Program-made: the position numbers and the translations under genes
Assembly: GCA_030744625.1 (NCBI GenBank)
Contig: JASLQF010000057.1
Span: 1-64,000 of the forward strand
DNA: 64,000 bases
Direction: 5' to 3'
Origin: Rhodospirillales bacterium
GTDB taxonomy: Bacteria > Pseudomonadota > Alphaproteobacteria > Rhodospirillales > JASLQF01
Shown here: positions 17,848 to 27,716 of the stretch, piece after piece
Numbering within the stretch: the stretch's first letter is position 1
How the letters are laid out: every line of letters begins with the position of its first letter
Notes under the pieces: generated by a model
What the model saw: only the letters and a program-made list of their open reading frames with translations
The model's database searches: none
Told to the model about the DNA's origin: nothing

Positions 17848-19374
17848 TCAGGCCACGTCGTTCAGGACCATTTCCTTGAGGGCGATGCGGTCCACCTTCT
17901 TGGCGCCGGTGAGCGGCAGCGCGTCGGTGATGAAGACCTTGCGCGGATGGGTGTACGCCGCGCCGTGCTCGAAAAAGAACTGCTTCAACTCGTCGGCCGT
18001 CAAGAGGCCGGGCTTCTTCTCGACGACGAAGGCGACGGGGACCTCGCCCTTGACGTCGTCGGGCATGGGCACGACGGCGACGTCGGAGACGTTGGGGTGC
18101 TCCATGAGCACGTTCTCCACCTCCTTGGGGTAGATCATCTCGCCGGCGCAGGCGATGCGGTCGTCCTGGCGGCCGACAATCTCGATGTAGCCGTCTTCGT
18201 CGGCGCGCACGATGTCGTGCGTCCTCAGCCAGTTCCCGGGCAACAAGCGCTCCGCCGTCACGTCCGGCAGGTTGTGATAGCCGACGAGATTGCCCGGGCT
18301 GTTGATCAACAGCTCCCCCATCTCGCCCTCGGGCACATTCTTTGACGGATCCTCGGGGTCGACGACGCGCAGCTCGATGCCGGGATAGGGCAGGCCGGTG
18401 GTGCCCTGCTTGGTGATACCCCAGCGCGGGTTGGTGCACACGAAACTACACTCGGTGAGACCATAGGCCTCGAGCATGGGCGCCATGCGCTGGGTGAACT
18501 CGGCGAGCAGGTCCTCGGGCACCTCCGAGGAGCCGCAGATGACGAACTCGAGGCTCGAACAGTCGTTTTCGGCGAGCTCCTCATCCTCGCGCAGCATGAG
18601 CTTGTACATTGCGGGTACGCCGGTGGTGTAGGTGCACTTCTCGCGGGCGATGGCGCGGATCATCTCCACCGGATCGACATCGTGGAGGATGACTACCGAG
18701 CCGCCGCACTCCAGCATCGAGAAGAGGCCGGCGAACATGCCGTTGGCGTGGAACATGGGCACCGCCAACAGGCACCGTTCGTCGGGCCCGTAAAGCAGCG
18801 CCCGGCGCAGATCGCGGGCCGCCCATTCGACGGCGGCGTGGGTCAGGAGCACACCCTTGGGAACCCCGGTCGAGCCCGACGTATAGGCGATATAGGCGAT
18901 GTCGGTGTCCTCGACGGCGGTCTCCACCCGTTGCGTCGACTGCCCGGCGAGCCACTGGTCGTAATCGACGGCCCCTTCCGCCGGCGTGTCCATGAGCAAG
19001 ACGTGCTCGAGGTTGGCGACCTCATTGCCCAGCCTGGGCGCTTCTTCCACGAAGTCGGAGGACGCGAACAGCACCCTGGCTCCGCAGTCGGCCATGATGT
19101 GGACGAGCGTGTTGTAATGGGCCCGCGTCGTGGTCGGGGTGACCGAGGCGCCGGTGCGCAGCGCCCCCAGGAGCGTTTCGGCGAAACGGTGATCGTTCTT
19201 GACGAGGATGGCGACGTGATCGCCCTTGCCGACGCCGAGCGCCTTGAGGCCGTTGGCGACTTGGTTGGTGCGGTCCTCGAGCGCGGCGTAGGTGACGCGG
19301 TGCGCGCCGTAGATCAAGGCCTCCTTGTCCGGCCAAATCCGTAGCGACTTGTCGAAGATATATCCGAAGTTCAT
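17848..19374 (-). CDS. Acyl-CoA synthetase (ANL superfamily)
   Basis: 508 residues. Activates a carboxylic acid with ATP to an acyl-adenylate and then a CoA thioester. The P-loop-like motif YTSGSTGVPKGV (about residue 166), the A5 motif EAYGLTECSF, the A8 hinge region (GRQDDRIACAGEMIYPKEVE) and the A10 Lys near the C-terminus (PLTGAKKVDR) are all intact. Substrate is not predictable from sequence. With the convergent VOC gene and the flavin oxidoreductase beyond it, a small carboxylic-acid degradation group is plausible. Confidence 0.92.
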   Translation of the reverse strand: MNFGYIFDKSLRIWPDKEALIYGAHRVTYAALEDRTNQVANGLKALGVGKGDHVAILVKNDHRFAETLLGALRTGASVTPTTTRAHYNTLVHIMADCGARVLFASSDFVEEAPRLGNEVANLEHVLLMDTPAEGAVDYDQWLAGQSTQRVETAVEDTDIAYIAYTSGSTGVPKGVLLTHAAVEWAARDLRRALLYGPDERCLLAVPMFHANGMFAGLFSMLECGGSVVILHDVDPVEMIRAIAREKCTYTTGVPAMYKLMLREDEELAENDCSSLEFVICGSSEVPEDLLAEFTQRMAPMLEAYGLTECSFVCTNPRWGITKQGTTGLPYPGIELRVVDPEDPSKNVPEGEMGELLINSPGNLVGYHNLPDVTAERLLPGNWLRTHDIVRADEDGYIEIVGRQDDRIACAGEMIYPKEVENVLMEHPNVSDVAVVPMPDDVKGEVPVAFVVEKKPGLLTADELKQFFFEHGAAYTHPRKVFITDALPLTGAKKVDRIALKEMVLNDVA

Positions 19375-19427
19375 GCGTCCACCTTTCGTCCGCGAGTTAC
19401 GCGCCCCGAAACCTGGTTCCGGCCCGC

Positions 19428-20510
19428 CTATTTTCGGGTTTTTTCCAATCGGCGCAGGGCTTTCTCGGCGGAGGCCAATCCCTCATCCGCTGCCTGGCCA
19501 TACCACTTCCGGGCCTGGGTGGCGTCCTGGGCGATTCCAGTGCCCCTTTCGTACATCAGGCCGAGCCTGTAGGCGGCCTTGGCGTTCCCTTGCACGGCGG
19601 CCTTGCGGTGCCACTTCACGGCCTCCGCAAAATCCCTGGATACGCCCCCCCACCCCATCTCGTACATGCGGCCAAGGCTGAGCTGGCCCCAGGCTTCGCC
19701 CTGGTTGGCGGATTCCCGGTACCATTTCAGGGCCTCGGCGCGGTCGCGGGTAACGCCGCGGCCCTTGCGGTACATGTCGCCCAGGTTTTTCTGGCCCAAG
19801 GCGTTGCCCTGCAGGGCCGCTTCCCGGTACCACTTCACCGCCTGCGCGGCGTCCTTTGGCACGCCCTTGCCCTTCCTGTACATGTCGCCGAGGCTTTTCT
19901 GGCCCTTGTCATGCCCCTGGACGGCGGCTTTCGCGAACCATGCCGCGGCCTTGGCGTTGTCCTTGGGCACGCCCCGGCCTTTCGCGTACAGGGTGCCGAG
20001 CTCATACTGGGAGGCGGCGTCTCCCTGCTCGGCCAGCGGTGTCCACTTCCGCGAAGCCGTCGCGTAGTCGCCCTGGCGGGACGCGACGAGGCCGGCTTCA
20101 TAGTCGGCCTGGGCGGCGGGAGTCAGCTTGGAGGCCTCCACTTTTTTCGCGGACCCGCCCTTCGACTCCTGGCTCTGCAAGCAACGCAGGACCGTGATCC
20201 GTGTCCCGATTTTCCGGACGTAGTCGGAAAGTGACGCCCCCTTCATCTTGACCCCGAATTTCTTGACCTCGACGACGCCGTTCTTGCCCAGGATCCCCTG
20301 CATCTTGGATTGGTAGTTCTCCCATCTGTCGATATAACCGTTCCAGTCACCGCCGTTTTTCTTGTTCACCGTCGCTATGACCTCCGAGTGCTTGTTCGAG
20401 CCCCACCACGCCACCAGGGGAAGCGCCCCGCATTCGGCGGCCTTCCCATCCGGGACAAGGGCGACCATGAAGGAGACAGCCAGCGTCATAACAACCAGAC
20501 GAACGTACAT
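19428..20510 (-). CDS. Secreted Sel1-repeat protein
   Basis: 360 residues. A signal peptide (hydrophobic MTLAVSFMVALVPDGKAAE) is followed by an N-terminal domain with two Cys (about residues 27 and 108), then six Sel1-like repeats of about 36 residues from residue 150 (LGTLYAKGRGVPKDNAKAAA and similar). Sel1 repeats are TPR-like solenoids that bind proteins, often in envelope or stress signalling. No neighbour clearly shares its pathway. Confidence 0.88.
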   Translation of the reverse strand: MYVRLVVMTLAVSFMVALVPDGKAAECGALPLVAWWGSNKHSEVIATVNKKNGGDWNGYIDRWENYQSKMQGILGKNGVVEVKKFGVKMKGASLSDYVRKIGTRITVLRCLQSQESKGGSAKKVEASKLTPAAQADYEAGLVASRQGDYATASRKWTPLAEQGDAASQYELGTLYAKGRGVPKDNAKAAAWFAKAAVQGHDKGQKSLGDMYRKGKGVPKDAAQAVKWYREAALQGNALGQKNLGDMYRKGRGVTRDRAEALKWYRESANQGEAWGQLSLGRMYEMGWGGVSRDFAEAVKWHRKAAVQGNAKAAYRLGLMYERGTGIAQDATQARKWYGQAADEGLASAEKALRRLEKTRK

Positions 20511-20668
20511 CTGCTCATCCTAACATCGACGCGCGCGCGTTCTAGCAACCGATCATCCTTGAATATTTCGCGGCACCCATGGGCGTGTCCTTGATTCCGG
20601 TCTCGTGCCGTTGCCCAACGCGCGCTGAGGTTTATTATACAGCCCTTGAGCGCGGACGCGAAATCCTC

Positions 20669-20690
20669 CCCGATAAAATCGGGTGTTTTC
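20669..20690 (+). terminator. Hairpin with short U tract in a divergent gap
   Basis: CCCGAT-AAA-ATCGGG (20669-20683) is a perfect 6-bp stem with a 3-nt loop followed by TGTTTT. It lies about 90 bp ahead of the cysteine hydrolase start, so it could be an attenuator or a weak terminator of leftover transcription. The rest of the 263-bp gap 20511-20773 shows no gene. Confidence 0.35.
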
Positions 20691-20773
20691 GGCGCCAGCC
20701 GCAGCGGATACAGTTCCCTGGAATGCGTTTGGCGAATTCGCCACGACAACGGCGCTTAGAGTGAGAGGCACCC

Positions 20774-21481
20774 ATGCACAATTCACACATTCCCGCCGAC
20801 GTCATCGAGCGCGTCACCAGGGCGCGCGGCAAGCGGCACCTGTTCGACGGCATCGCGCCGGGGCGCGCCGCCCTCGTCGTCGTCGACATGCAGAACTTCT
20901 TCCTCGAGGAGGGGCAGGCCTGCGAAACGCCAGAGGCCCGCGACATCGTGGCCAACGTCAACCGGCTCGCCCATGCGGCGAGAAGCGAAGGCGCCAACGT
21001 CGTGTGGCTGCAAATGACACAGGACCGCGATCAGTTGCAAGGCTGGTCGGTCTTCTACGATTTCGTCAAGGCCGGCGAGCGCGGGCTGGAAGAGCTGGAC
21101 TGCCTGAGCGCCGGCCACCACGGCCACCGGCTGTGGCCCGGACTCGATGTCGGCGCCGACGACCTCAAGGTGGAGAAACGCCGCTTCAGCGCTTTCATAG
21201 AAGGATCGTCCGACCTGCACGCCATCCTGCGCGAACGCGGCATCGACACGGTCATGATCACCGGCACGTTGACCAACGTGTGCTGCCTGACGACGGCGCT
21301 CGATGCCATGATGCTCAACTACAAGGTGCTGATGGTATCGGACGCCAACGCCGCCTTGAGCGACGATACCCACAACGCGGCGTTGGGGACCTTTTGCGAG
21401 CTTTTCGGGGACGTACGAACCACCGACGAGGTGGTGGCGCTGCTCGAGGAAGGCGGCGCCGAATCAGCGGCCGCCGAATAG
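20774..21481 (+). CDS. Isochorismatase-family cysteine hydrolase
   Basis: 235 residues. The catalytic triad of the family is visible: Asp in ALVVVDMQNFF, Lys in LKVEKRRFSAF, and Cys in TGTLTNVCCLTTALDA. The non-prolyl cis-peptide region precedes the Cys. Members hydrolyse C-N or vinyl-ether bonds (N-carbamoyl amides, nicotinamide, isochorismate). It is distinct from the pncA-like gene at 38150. Substrate unknown; the gene is monocistronic with a likely own promoter. Confidence 0.88.
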   Translation: MHNSHIPADVIERVTRARGKRHLFDGIAPGRAALVVVDMQNFFLEEGQACETPEARDIVANVNRLAHAARSEGANVVWLQMTQDRDQLQGWSVFYDFVKAGERGLEELDCLSAGHHGHRLWPGLDVGADDLKVEKRRFSAFIEGSSDLHAILRERGIDTVMITGTLTNVCCLTTALDAMMLNYKVLMVSDANAALSDDTHNAALGTFCELFGDVRTTDEVVALLEEGGAESAAAE

Positions 21482-21489
21482 AGCCCGCT

Positions 21490-21912
21490 TCAGGCTACCG
21501 GATCGGCGCCACGCGCCCGCTTGGCGAATTTGGGCAGGCCGTCGTCGGTGTGCAGCCACGACAACCGCTCCTCCCACCAAACGTGCAGCGTCGGCGGCGC
21601 GCTCGCCGGATCGTCCAGGGTGCCGGCGGTGACGTGGACCTCGTCGGCGATGCGCACGGCCTCGTAGGTGAGCGGCGTGCCGCAGGCGGCGCAGAAAGCG
21701 CGCCTGACGCCGGGCGAGGACTCGAAACGGACGGGCGCGCCCGCCGTCCACGTAAACTGGTCCTGCAGGAGCCCGACCCAGGTCAGCATCGCCGCGCCGC
21801 TTCCCTTGCGGCAACTTTCGCAATGGCAGTGGGCCACCCACAGAGGCTCGCCCACCGCCCTATAGCGTACGGCACCGCACAGGCACCCACCGTCGTGGAT
21901 AGGCTCGCTCAC
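21490..21912 (-). CDS. GFA (CENP-V/Gfa) family zinc protein, second copy
   Basis: 140 residues. Same Cys framework as the protein at 14083: GGCLCGAVRY, HCHCESCRKGSGA and FCAACGTPLTY, with a C-terminal Trp-rich stretch (HVWWEERLSWL). Only 17 bp downstream of ilvD and on the same strand, so probably read-through from it. Function unknown. Confidence 0.87.
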   Translation of the reverse strand: MSEPIHDGGCLCGAVRYRAVGEPLWVAHCHCESCRKGSGAAMLTWVGLLQDQFTWTAGAPVRFESSPGVRRAFCAACGTPLTYEAVRIADEVHVTAGTLDDPASAPPTLHVWWEERLSWLHTDDGLPKFAKRARGADPVA

Positions 21913-21929
21913 CGGATCCTCTTACTGGC

Positions 21930-23648
21930 CTAAAGATCTGCATACACGTGGGTCTCGGCCCTGGCGCCGGGGTGGCAGACGGCGCCGTCGAGGGCGCTGC
22001 CCACGGTCTGGGCGTAACGCCACAGCGCGCCCGACTGGAAATCGCTCCGGCGCGGCTTCCAGGCCTTGCGGCGCCTGGCCAGCTCGGCCTTGGTGAGCTT
22101 GACGTCGATGGTGCCGGCGTTGGCGTCGATCTTGACGATGTCGCCGTTCTTGAGGAGCCCGATGGGGCCGCCCACCGCCGCCTCGGGACCGATGTGGCCG
22201 ACGCACAAGCCGCGCGTGCCGCCGGAAAACCGCCCGTCGGTGATCAGCGCCACGTTATCCATGCCGATGCCCGAGATCGCCGCCGTCGTCGACAGCATCT
22301 CGCGCATGCCGGGGCCGCCCTTGGGGCCTTCGTAGCGGATGACGATGCACTCGCCCTTCTTGATCTTGCGCCCGAGGACGGCGGCGAAGGCGTCCTCCTC
22401 GCAATCGAAGACCCGCGCCCGGCCCTCGAAGGTGGGATCGGCCATGTGGGCGATCTTGACGATGGCACCGTCCGGCGCCAGATTGCCCTTGAGGCCGACG
22501 ACGCCGCCGGTCGGCGAGATGGGATCATCGGCGCGCCGCACCACGTCCTGGCCGGCCGGGAACTTCACGCCTTTCAGGTTCTGGGCGATGGTGCGCCCGG
22601 TCACCGTGACGCAGTCGCCGTGGATGTAGCCGTTGTCGAGCAGGGTCTTGAGCACGATGCCGACGCCGCCCACCTCGAAAAGGTCCTTGGCGACGTACTT
22701 GCCGGCCGGCTTGAGGTCGGCGATGTAGGGCGTGCGCTTGAAGATTTCGCACACGTCGAACAACGAGAAATCGATCCCCGCCTCGTTGGCGATGGCCGGA
22801 AGATGCAGCCCGGCGTTGGTCGAACCCCCGGTGGCGGCGACCACGGTGGCGGCGTTTTCCAGGGACTTGGCCGTGACGATGTCGCGCGGGCGGAGGCCCT
22901 TGGCGAGCAGGTTCATCACCGCCTCGCCCGAGGTCTCGGCGTAGGCGTCGCGCGAATCGTAGGGCGCCGGCGCCCCCGCCGAGCCGGGCAGCGCCAGGCC
23001 GATGGCCTCGGAGACGCAGGCCATGGTATTGGCGGTGAACTGGCCGCCGCAGGCGCCGGACGACGGGCAGGCACCGCTCTCCAGTTCCAGGAGGTCGCGA
23101 TCCGACATCTTGCCCGCGGAATGCTGGCCGACGCCCTCGAACACGTCGACGATGGTCACGTCGCGGCCCTTGAAGCGGCCCGGCAGGATGGTGCCGCCGT
23201 ACATGAAGACGCTGGGCACGTTGAGGCGCACCATGGCCATCATCATGCCGGGCAGCGACTTGTCGCAGCCGGCGAGCCCGACCAGCGCGTCGTAGCCGTG
23301 GCCGCGCATGGTGAGCTCCACCGAATCCGCGATGACCTCGCGCGACACCAGCGATGACTTCATGCCCGAATGTCCCATGGCGATGCCGTCGGTCACGGTG
23401 ATGGTGGTGAACTCGCGCGGCGTGCCGCCGCCCTTGTCGACGCCAAGCTTCACCGCCTGCGCCTGGCGGCCGAGCGCGATGTTGCAGGGCGCCGCCTCGT
23501 TCCAGCAGGTGGCGACGCCGACCAGGGGCTGGGCGATCTGCTTCGTCGTCAGTCCCATGGCGTAGAGGAAGGCGCGGTGCGGCGCGCGCTCCGGCCCCGA
23601 TGTGGTGTGGCGGCTGGGCAGCTTGGACTTGTCGAACTTGGCGGGCAT
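21930..23648 (-). CDS. ilvD: Dihydroxy-acid dehydratase
   Basis: 572 residues. Catalyses dehydration of 2,3-dihydroxyisovalerate in branched-chain amino acid synthesis, using an Fe-S cluster. Cluster and active-site Cys are in ATCWNEAAPCN, GLAGCDKSLPGMM and SSGACGGQFTANTM. TDGRFSGGTRGLCVGHIGPEA near the C-terminus is the family signature. ATG at 23648 gives the normal N-terminus (MPAKFDKSKLPSRHTT). No other ilv gene is nearby. Confidence 0.96.
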   Translation of the reverse strand: MPAKFDKSKLPSRHTTSGPERAPHRAFLYAMGLTTKQIAQPLVGVATCWNEAAPCNIALGRQAQAVKLGVDKGGGTPREFTTITVTDGIAMGHSGMKSSLVSREVIADSVELTMRGHGYDALVGLAGCDKSLPGMMMAMVRLNVPSVFMYGGTILPGRFKGRDVTIVDVFEGVGQHSAGKMSDRDLLELESGACPSSGACGGQFTANTMACVSEAIGLALPGSAGAPAPYDSRDAYAETSGEAVMNLLAKGLRPRDIVTAKSLENAATVVAATGGSTNAGLHLPAIANEAGIDFSLFDVCEIFKRTPYIADLKPAGKYVAKDLFEVGGVGIVLKTLLDNGYIHGDCVTVTGRTIAQNLKGVKFPAGQDVVRRADDPISPTGGVVGLKGNLAPDGAIVKIAHMADPTFEGRARVFDCEEDAFAAVLGRKIKKGECIVIRYEGPKGGPGMREMLSTTAAISGIGMDNVALITDGRFSGGTRGLCVGHIGPEAAVGGPIGLLKNGDIVKIDANAGTIDVKLTKAELARRRKAWKPRRSDFQSGALWRYAQTVGSALDGAVCHPGARAETHVYADL

Positions 23649-23761
23649 GGCGATCCTCTCGCGGCTCTGGAATCCGTGGTTTCGGGCAAGGATAGCGGCG
23701 TCGCCGGCACCGCGCCAGCCTTGGCCGTGCGGGTACCGGGCCCGGCAGCGATTCCCGGCGT

Positions 23762-24439
23762 CTACTTCTTCGGTTCGAACGATTCGACGGAGTGTGGCGT
23801 TTGCTCGTCCGGCGCCTCGGCTTCTGAGCCCCGCAGGCCCTTGAGCAGCTTCTTGCGGGCGGTGTGGTAATCCTGCTTGAGCTCTTCGCGGAGCTCCTTG
23901 CTGACCGCCTTGTGGCGCTTGTCGAGCTCGCGCTCCATGGCCCTGATGCGCCGCATCAGGACTTCCACCCTTCTCAGCGACGCTGTCAGCTTGCGCGCCT
24001 TCCTGCGGCGCATGAACTTGCGCAGGCGCCATTCGCCGGCCACCGCGAACAGCGCCAACCCGGCCGCCCCGCAAATCAGGCCGACGGCGGCGGCGGCGGC
24101 CCGTTCAAAGGCATAGGCGGTGCCCCAGAAACCGATGGTCACCAGCGCCGCGGCGATGGTGAACAGAAACCGCTTGGTGACCACGTCGTCCTTCTGGCGG
24201 CTGTTCTCGGCGTCGATGACGGCATTGGTGATCTCCACCTCGGCCATCTGCTGCCACTGGCGGAAGGGCATGCCCTCGGCCAGGGTCCGCCCCTCGCGGA
24301 TGAACTGGGCGAGGCGCAGGACGACGAACCGTGCCCTTTCCTCGGGCTTCGGCGTGCCGTCCTGGCGCGGCTCGTCGTCCGTGTCCTGCCTGGGCACGGG
24401 AGGGGCGCCGTCGACCTTGTCGATATGCTCGTCCATCAT
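23762..24439 (-). CDS. Membrane protein of unknown function with C-terminal helices
   Basis: 225 residues. An acidic N-terminus (about 35 residues), a soluble stretch, two adjacent membrane helices (about 95-140: FTIAAALVTIGFWGTAYAF and AVGLICGAAGLALFAVAGE), then a strongly basic region (RKFMRRRKARK) and a long charged coiled-coil-like helix. No family recognised. Start could be 24439, 24436 or 24454; 24439 follows a GAAGAG site. Divergent from the desulfurase-like gene. Confidence 0.7.
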   Translation of the reverse strand: MMDEHIDKVDGAPPVPRQDTDDEPRQDGTPKPEERARFVVLRLAQFIREGRTLAEGMPFRQWQQMAEVEITNAVIDAENSRQKDDVVTKRFLFTIAAALVTIGFWGTAYAFERAAAAAVGLICGAAGLALFAVAGEWRLRKFMRRRKARKLTASLRRVEVLMRRIRAMERELDKRHKAVSKELREELKQDYHTARKKLLKGLRGSEAEAPDEQTPHSVESFEPKK

Positions 24440-24581
24440 CCGCCGTCTCTTCATGAGCCGGGGTTCGCACCGCCTCGAAAGATACCCCCGAATCCTCGGG
24501 CCGGCCAGCGCATTGACGGCCCCCGGCCCGGCCCATACCCTGCCCTCCAACACCGCAAGCACAAGCACCAGAGGACCCGCC

Positions 24582-25820
24582 TTGGCTGACGCACCGAACC
24601 TCGACGTCGACTTCGCGCGCCGTCAGTTCCCGGACAGCGCCTGGGCGTGGGCGTTCTTCGAGAACGCCGGCGGCAGCTTCGTGCCGCGAAGCGTCATCGA
24701 GCGCCTCGGCGCCTACATGGCCGAGACCCAGGTGCAGCCGGGGGCCCCGTTTCCGGCCTCGGCCAGCGCCGCCCGGCGCATGGCCGAGGGACAGCGGCGC
24801 ATCGCCGAGATGATCAACGCGGGGCCCGACGAGGTCATCGTCGGCCCCTCGACCACGGCCAACATCTACGTGCTGGCCAACGCGCTCAGGCCCTGGTTCG
24901 CCGCCGGCGACGAGATCATCGTCACCAACCTCGACCACGAGGCCAACAACGGTGCCTGGCGGCGTCTCGCCGAGACCGGCCTCATCGTGCGCGAGTGGAA
25001 GGTCGATGCGGAGACGGCGGAACTCGATCCCGCCGACCTCGAGCGCCTGTTGGGGGAGCGCACGCGGCTGGTCTGCGTCAGCCACTGCTCCAACATCGTC
25101 GGCACCTTCAACGACGTCGCCGCCATCGCCGGGCTGGCCCACGCCGCCGGTGCCCTGGTCTGCGTCGACGGCGTCGCCTACGCGCCACACCGGGCCATCG
25201 ACGTCAAGGCCCTCGACGTCGATTTCTACGCGCTCAGCCCATACAAGCTCTACGGTCCCCACCTGGGCGTACTCTACGGCAAGCGCCAACACTTGTTGCG
25301 GGCGCGCGGCCAGAACCACTATTTCATCGGCGAGGACGACATCCCCCTCAAGCTCAACCCGGGCGGCCCCAACCACGAACTCACCGCGGCGCTGGCCGGC
25401 ACCGCCGATTATTTCGAGGCCATGCACGGCCACCACTTCGAGGACCGCGCCAACAGCTTCCACGAGTGTGTGCGGGCCGTCTACGGCCTGTTCACCGCTC
25501 ACGAGGAGGAACTCGCCGCCCCCTTCGTCAAGTTCCTGTCCGCCAAGCCCGGCGTACGACTCATTGGGCGCCCGACGGCAAGCCCGGCGGAGCGCGCCCC
25601 CACCTTCTCATTCGTCGTCGAGGGCCGGCACTCGGCCGACATCCCTGCCCTCGTCGAGCCCGCCGAGGTGGCCATCCGCAGCGGCCACTTTTACGCCCAC
25701 CGGCTGATCAACGACCTCGGCATCGACCCCGACGACGGCGTCGTGCGCGTCTCCATGGTGCACTACAACACGGCCCGCGAGGTCGAACGCCTGATCCAGG
25801 CCCTGGACCGCGCGTTCTAG
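24582..25820 (+). CDS. Cysteine desulfurase-like aminotransferase class V (VC1184-type subfamily)
   Basis: 412 residues, fold-type I PLP enzyme. VGPSTTANIYVLANAL binds the cofactor phosphate; VDGVAYAPHRAID includes the PLP Asp; and the Schiff-base Lys is in SPYKLYGPHLGVLYGK. This subgroup resembles SufS/CsdA but often lacks the sulfur-transfer partner, and none is present here. The start is a TTG at 24582 with AGAGGA seven bases upstream; no ATG fits the N-terminus. Its stop shares the bases CTAG with the convergent permease. Confidence 0.87.
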   Translation: MADAPNLDVDFARRQFPDSAWAWAFFENAGGSFVPRSVIERLGAYMAETQVQPGAPFPASASAARRMAEGQRRIAEMINAGPDEVIVGPSTTANIYVLANALRPWFAAGDEIIVTNLDHEANNGAWRRLAETGLIVREWKVDAETAELDPADLERLLGERTRLVCVSHCSNIVGTFNDVAAIAGLAHAAGALVCVDGVAYAPHRAIDVKALDVDFYALSPYKLYGPHLGVLYGKRQHLLRARGQNHYFIGEDDIPLKLNPGGPNHELTAALAGTADYFEAMHGHHFEDRANSFHECVRAVYGLFTAHEEELAAPFVKFLSAKPGVRLIGRPTASPAERAPTFSFVVEGRHSADIPALVEPAEVAIRSGHFYAHRLINDLGIDPDDGVVRVSMVHYNTAREVERLIQALDRAF

Positions 25821-27604
25821 AGCGGCCATACCCACAGCACCATGGGCACGGCGACGATGACGATGAGCACCTCGAGGGGCAGGCCCATGCGCCAGTAGTC
25901 CCCGAACTCGTAGCCGCCGGGGCCCAGGATCAAGGTGTTGTTCTGATGGCCGATGGGGGTCAGAAAGGCGCACGAAGCGCCCACCGCCACCGCCATCAGG
26001 AAGGGATCGGGGCTGACCCCCAGTTGCTGGGCAACCTGGACGGCGACGGGCGCCATGACCACCGCCGTCGCCGCGTTATTCATAAGGTCCGACAGCGTCA
26101 TGGTGACGACCATCACGATGACCAGCACGACCAGGGGCGAGGCGGCGGCGGCCAGTGCCACCAGCGACCCGGCCACCAGGCCGGTGGTGCCGGTAGCGTC
26201 CAGGGCCTGGCCGACCGGGATCATGGCGCCCAGGAGCACGACCACCGGCCAGTCGACGCTGTCGTAGATCTCGCGCGCCGGCACCATGCCCAGCACCACC
26301 ATCGCCGCGGCGGCGGCGACCAGGGCCACCGGCAGGCTGATCAGCCCGGCGGTGGCGGCGGCCACGGCGGCGGCGAAGACGAGGATCGACAGGCCGGCCA
26401 GGCGCTGGACGCCACGCTGCAATCCGCGCTCGGCAAGGGGCAGGCAGCCGAGCGCGGCGATCGCTTCCGGCAGCCCCTCGGCCTCGCCCTCCAGGAGCAG
26501 CACGTCCCCGGCCCGGAAGCGCAAGGAGCCGAGCCGGCCCCGCAGCGGTCGGCCTTGGCGCGACACGGCGAGCAGGTTGACCGCGAAGCGGCGGCGCAGG
26601 CGCAGCCCGGCACGCGCCTGCCCGATGATGCGCGAGCGCGGCGGCACCACGGCCTCGGCCATACTGATGTCCTCGCCGGCCAGAAACGCCCCCTTCTTGG
26701 ACTTGCCCCGGGCGGCGGTCGACTTCAGGTGCAGCGCCGCCATCACCGCCCCCAGCGCCTCGGGCCCGGCCTCGATGACCAGCACGTCGCCGGCGCGCAG
26801 CTTCTCGCGCCGGGCGGGCGGGCCCAGGCGCCGCCCCCGGCGCAACAGCCCGATGATGACGGCGTCGTGGGCGCCGGCCTCGTCATCGATCTCGCCCAGG
26901 GTCCTGCCCACCGTTTCGGTGCCGCGCACCACCCGCGCCTCGCTCACATAGCCTTCGATGTCGAACAGCTCGCGCGGCGACAGCTTGGTGCGCCGCGGCT
27001 TGGGAATGAGCCGCCAGCCGAAGAGCGCGATGAAGGCGATGCCGGCGATGGCGACGGCGCCCCCCACCGGCGAGAAATCGAACATGGTGAACGGGGTCCC
27101 GGTCACGTCGCCGCGGAAGGCGGCGACGATGATGTTGGGGGGCGTGCCGATCAGGGTGACCAGGCCGCCCAGGATGGAGCCGAAAGAGAGTGGCATGAGG
27201 ATGAGGGCAGGCGGGCGCTTGATCTCGGCCGCCGAGCGCAGCGCCGCCGGCATGAGCAGCGCCAGCGCGCCGACGTTGTTCATCACCGCCGACAGCGCCC
27301 CGGCGACCCCCGACAAAAGGCCGAGATGGCGCGGCACCGAGGAAATGGGCGGCAGCATGTGTCGCGCCATGAGATCGACGGCACCCGAATTCTGGAGCCC
27401 CCGGCTGATGATCAACACGGCGGCCACCGTCACCGTCGCCGGATGGCCGAAGCCGGCGAAGGCTTCGGCGAAGGGCACGGTGCCAGCCATCGTCGCGGCC
27501 AGGAGCGCCAGCACCGCGACCACGTCGTAGCGCCACCGCCCCCACACGAAGAGCACCAGGACGGCAAGCAGAAGTACCAGCAGGAAGATCTGTTCAGGGG
27601 CCAT
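25817..27604 (-). CDS. SLC13-family permease with two TrkA-C domains
   Basis: 595 residues. N- and C-terminal halves of membrane helices (divalent anion/Na+ symporter fold, with the SNT-like loops SAVMNNVGALALLMP and SDLMNNAATAVVM) flank a soluble middle of two TrkA-C/RCK-C-like domains (about 215-390: RAGDVLVIEAG and RAGDVLLLEGE). The family carries sulfate, dicarboxylates or citrate; regulatory RCK-C domains are common in bacterial members. Substrate not predictable. Confidence 0.9.
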   Translation of the reverse strand: MAPEQIFLLVLLLAVLVLFVWGRWRYDVVAVLALLAATMAGTVPFAEAFAGFGHPATVTVAAVLIISRGLQNSGAVDLMARHMLPPISSVPRHLGLLSGVAGALSAVMNNVGALALLMPAALRSAAEIKRPPALILMPLSFGSILGGLVTLIGTPPNIIVAAFRGDVTGTPFTMFDFSPVGGAVAIAGIAFIALFGWRLIPKPRRTKLSPRELFDIEGYVSEARVVRGTETVGRTLGEIDDEAGAHDAVIIGLLRRGRRLGPPARREKLRAGDVLVIEAGPEALGAVMAALHLKSTAARGKSKKGAFLAGEDISMAEAVVPPRSRIIGQARAGLRLRRRFAVNLLAVSRQGRPLRGRLGSLRFRAGDVLLLEGEAEGLPEAIAALGCLPLAERGLQRGVQRLAGLSILVFAAAVAAATAGLISLPVALVAAAAAMVVLGMVPAREIYDSVDWPVVVLLGAMIPVGQALDATGTTGLVAGSLVALAAAASPLVVLVIVMVVTMTLSDLMNNAATAVVMAPVAVQVAQQLGVSPDPFLMAVAVGASCAFLTPIGHQNNTLILGPGGYEFGDYWRMGLPLEVLIVIVAVPMVLWVWPL

Positions 27605-27716
27605 CAGATCGCCGGATTGCGTACGGGCGAAACCCAGCCTAGCACGGCGGCGGAAACAGGTAACGGCTTAGGTGTGAACCCGCCGATGGGTCCCTCTGTC
27701 GCGGAGCGTCCACAAC

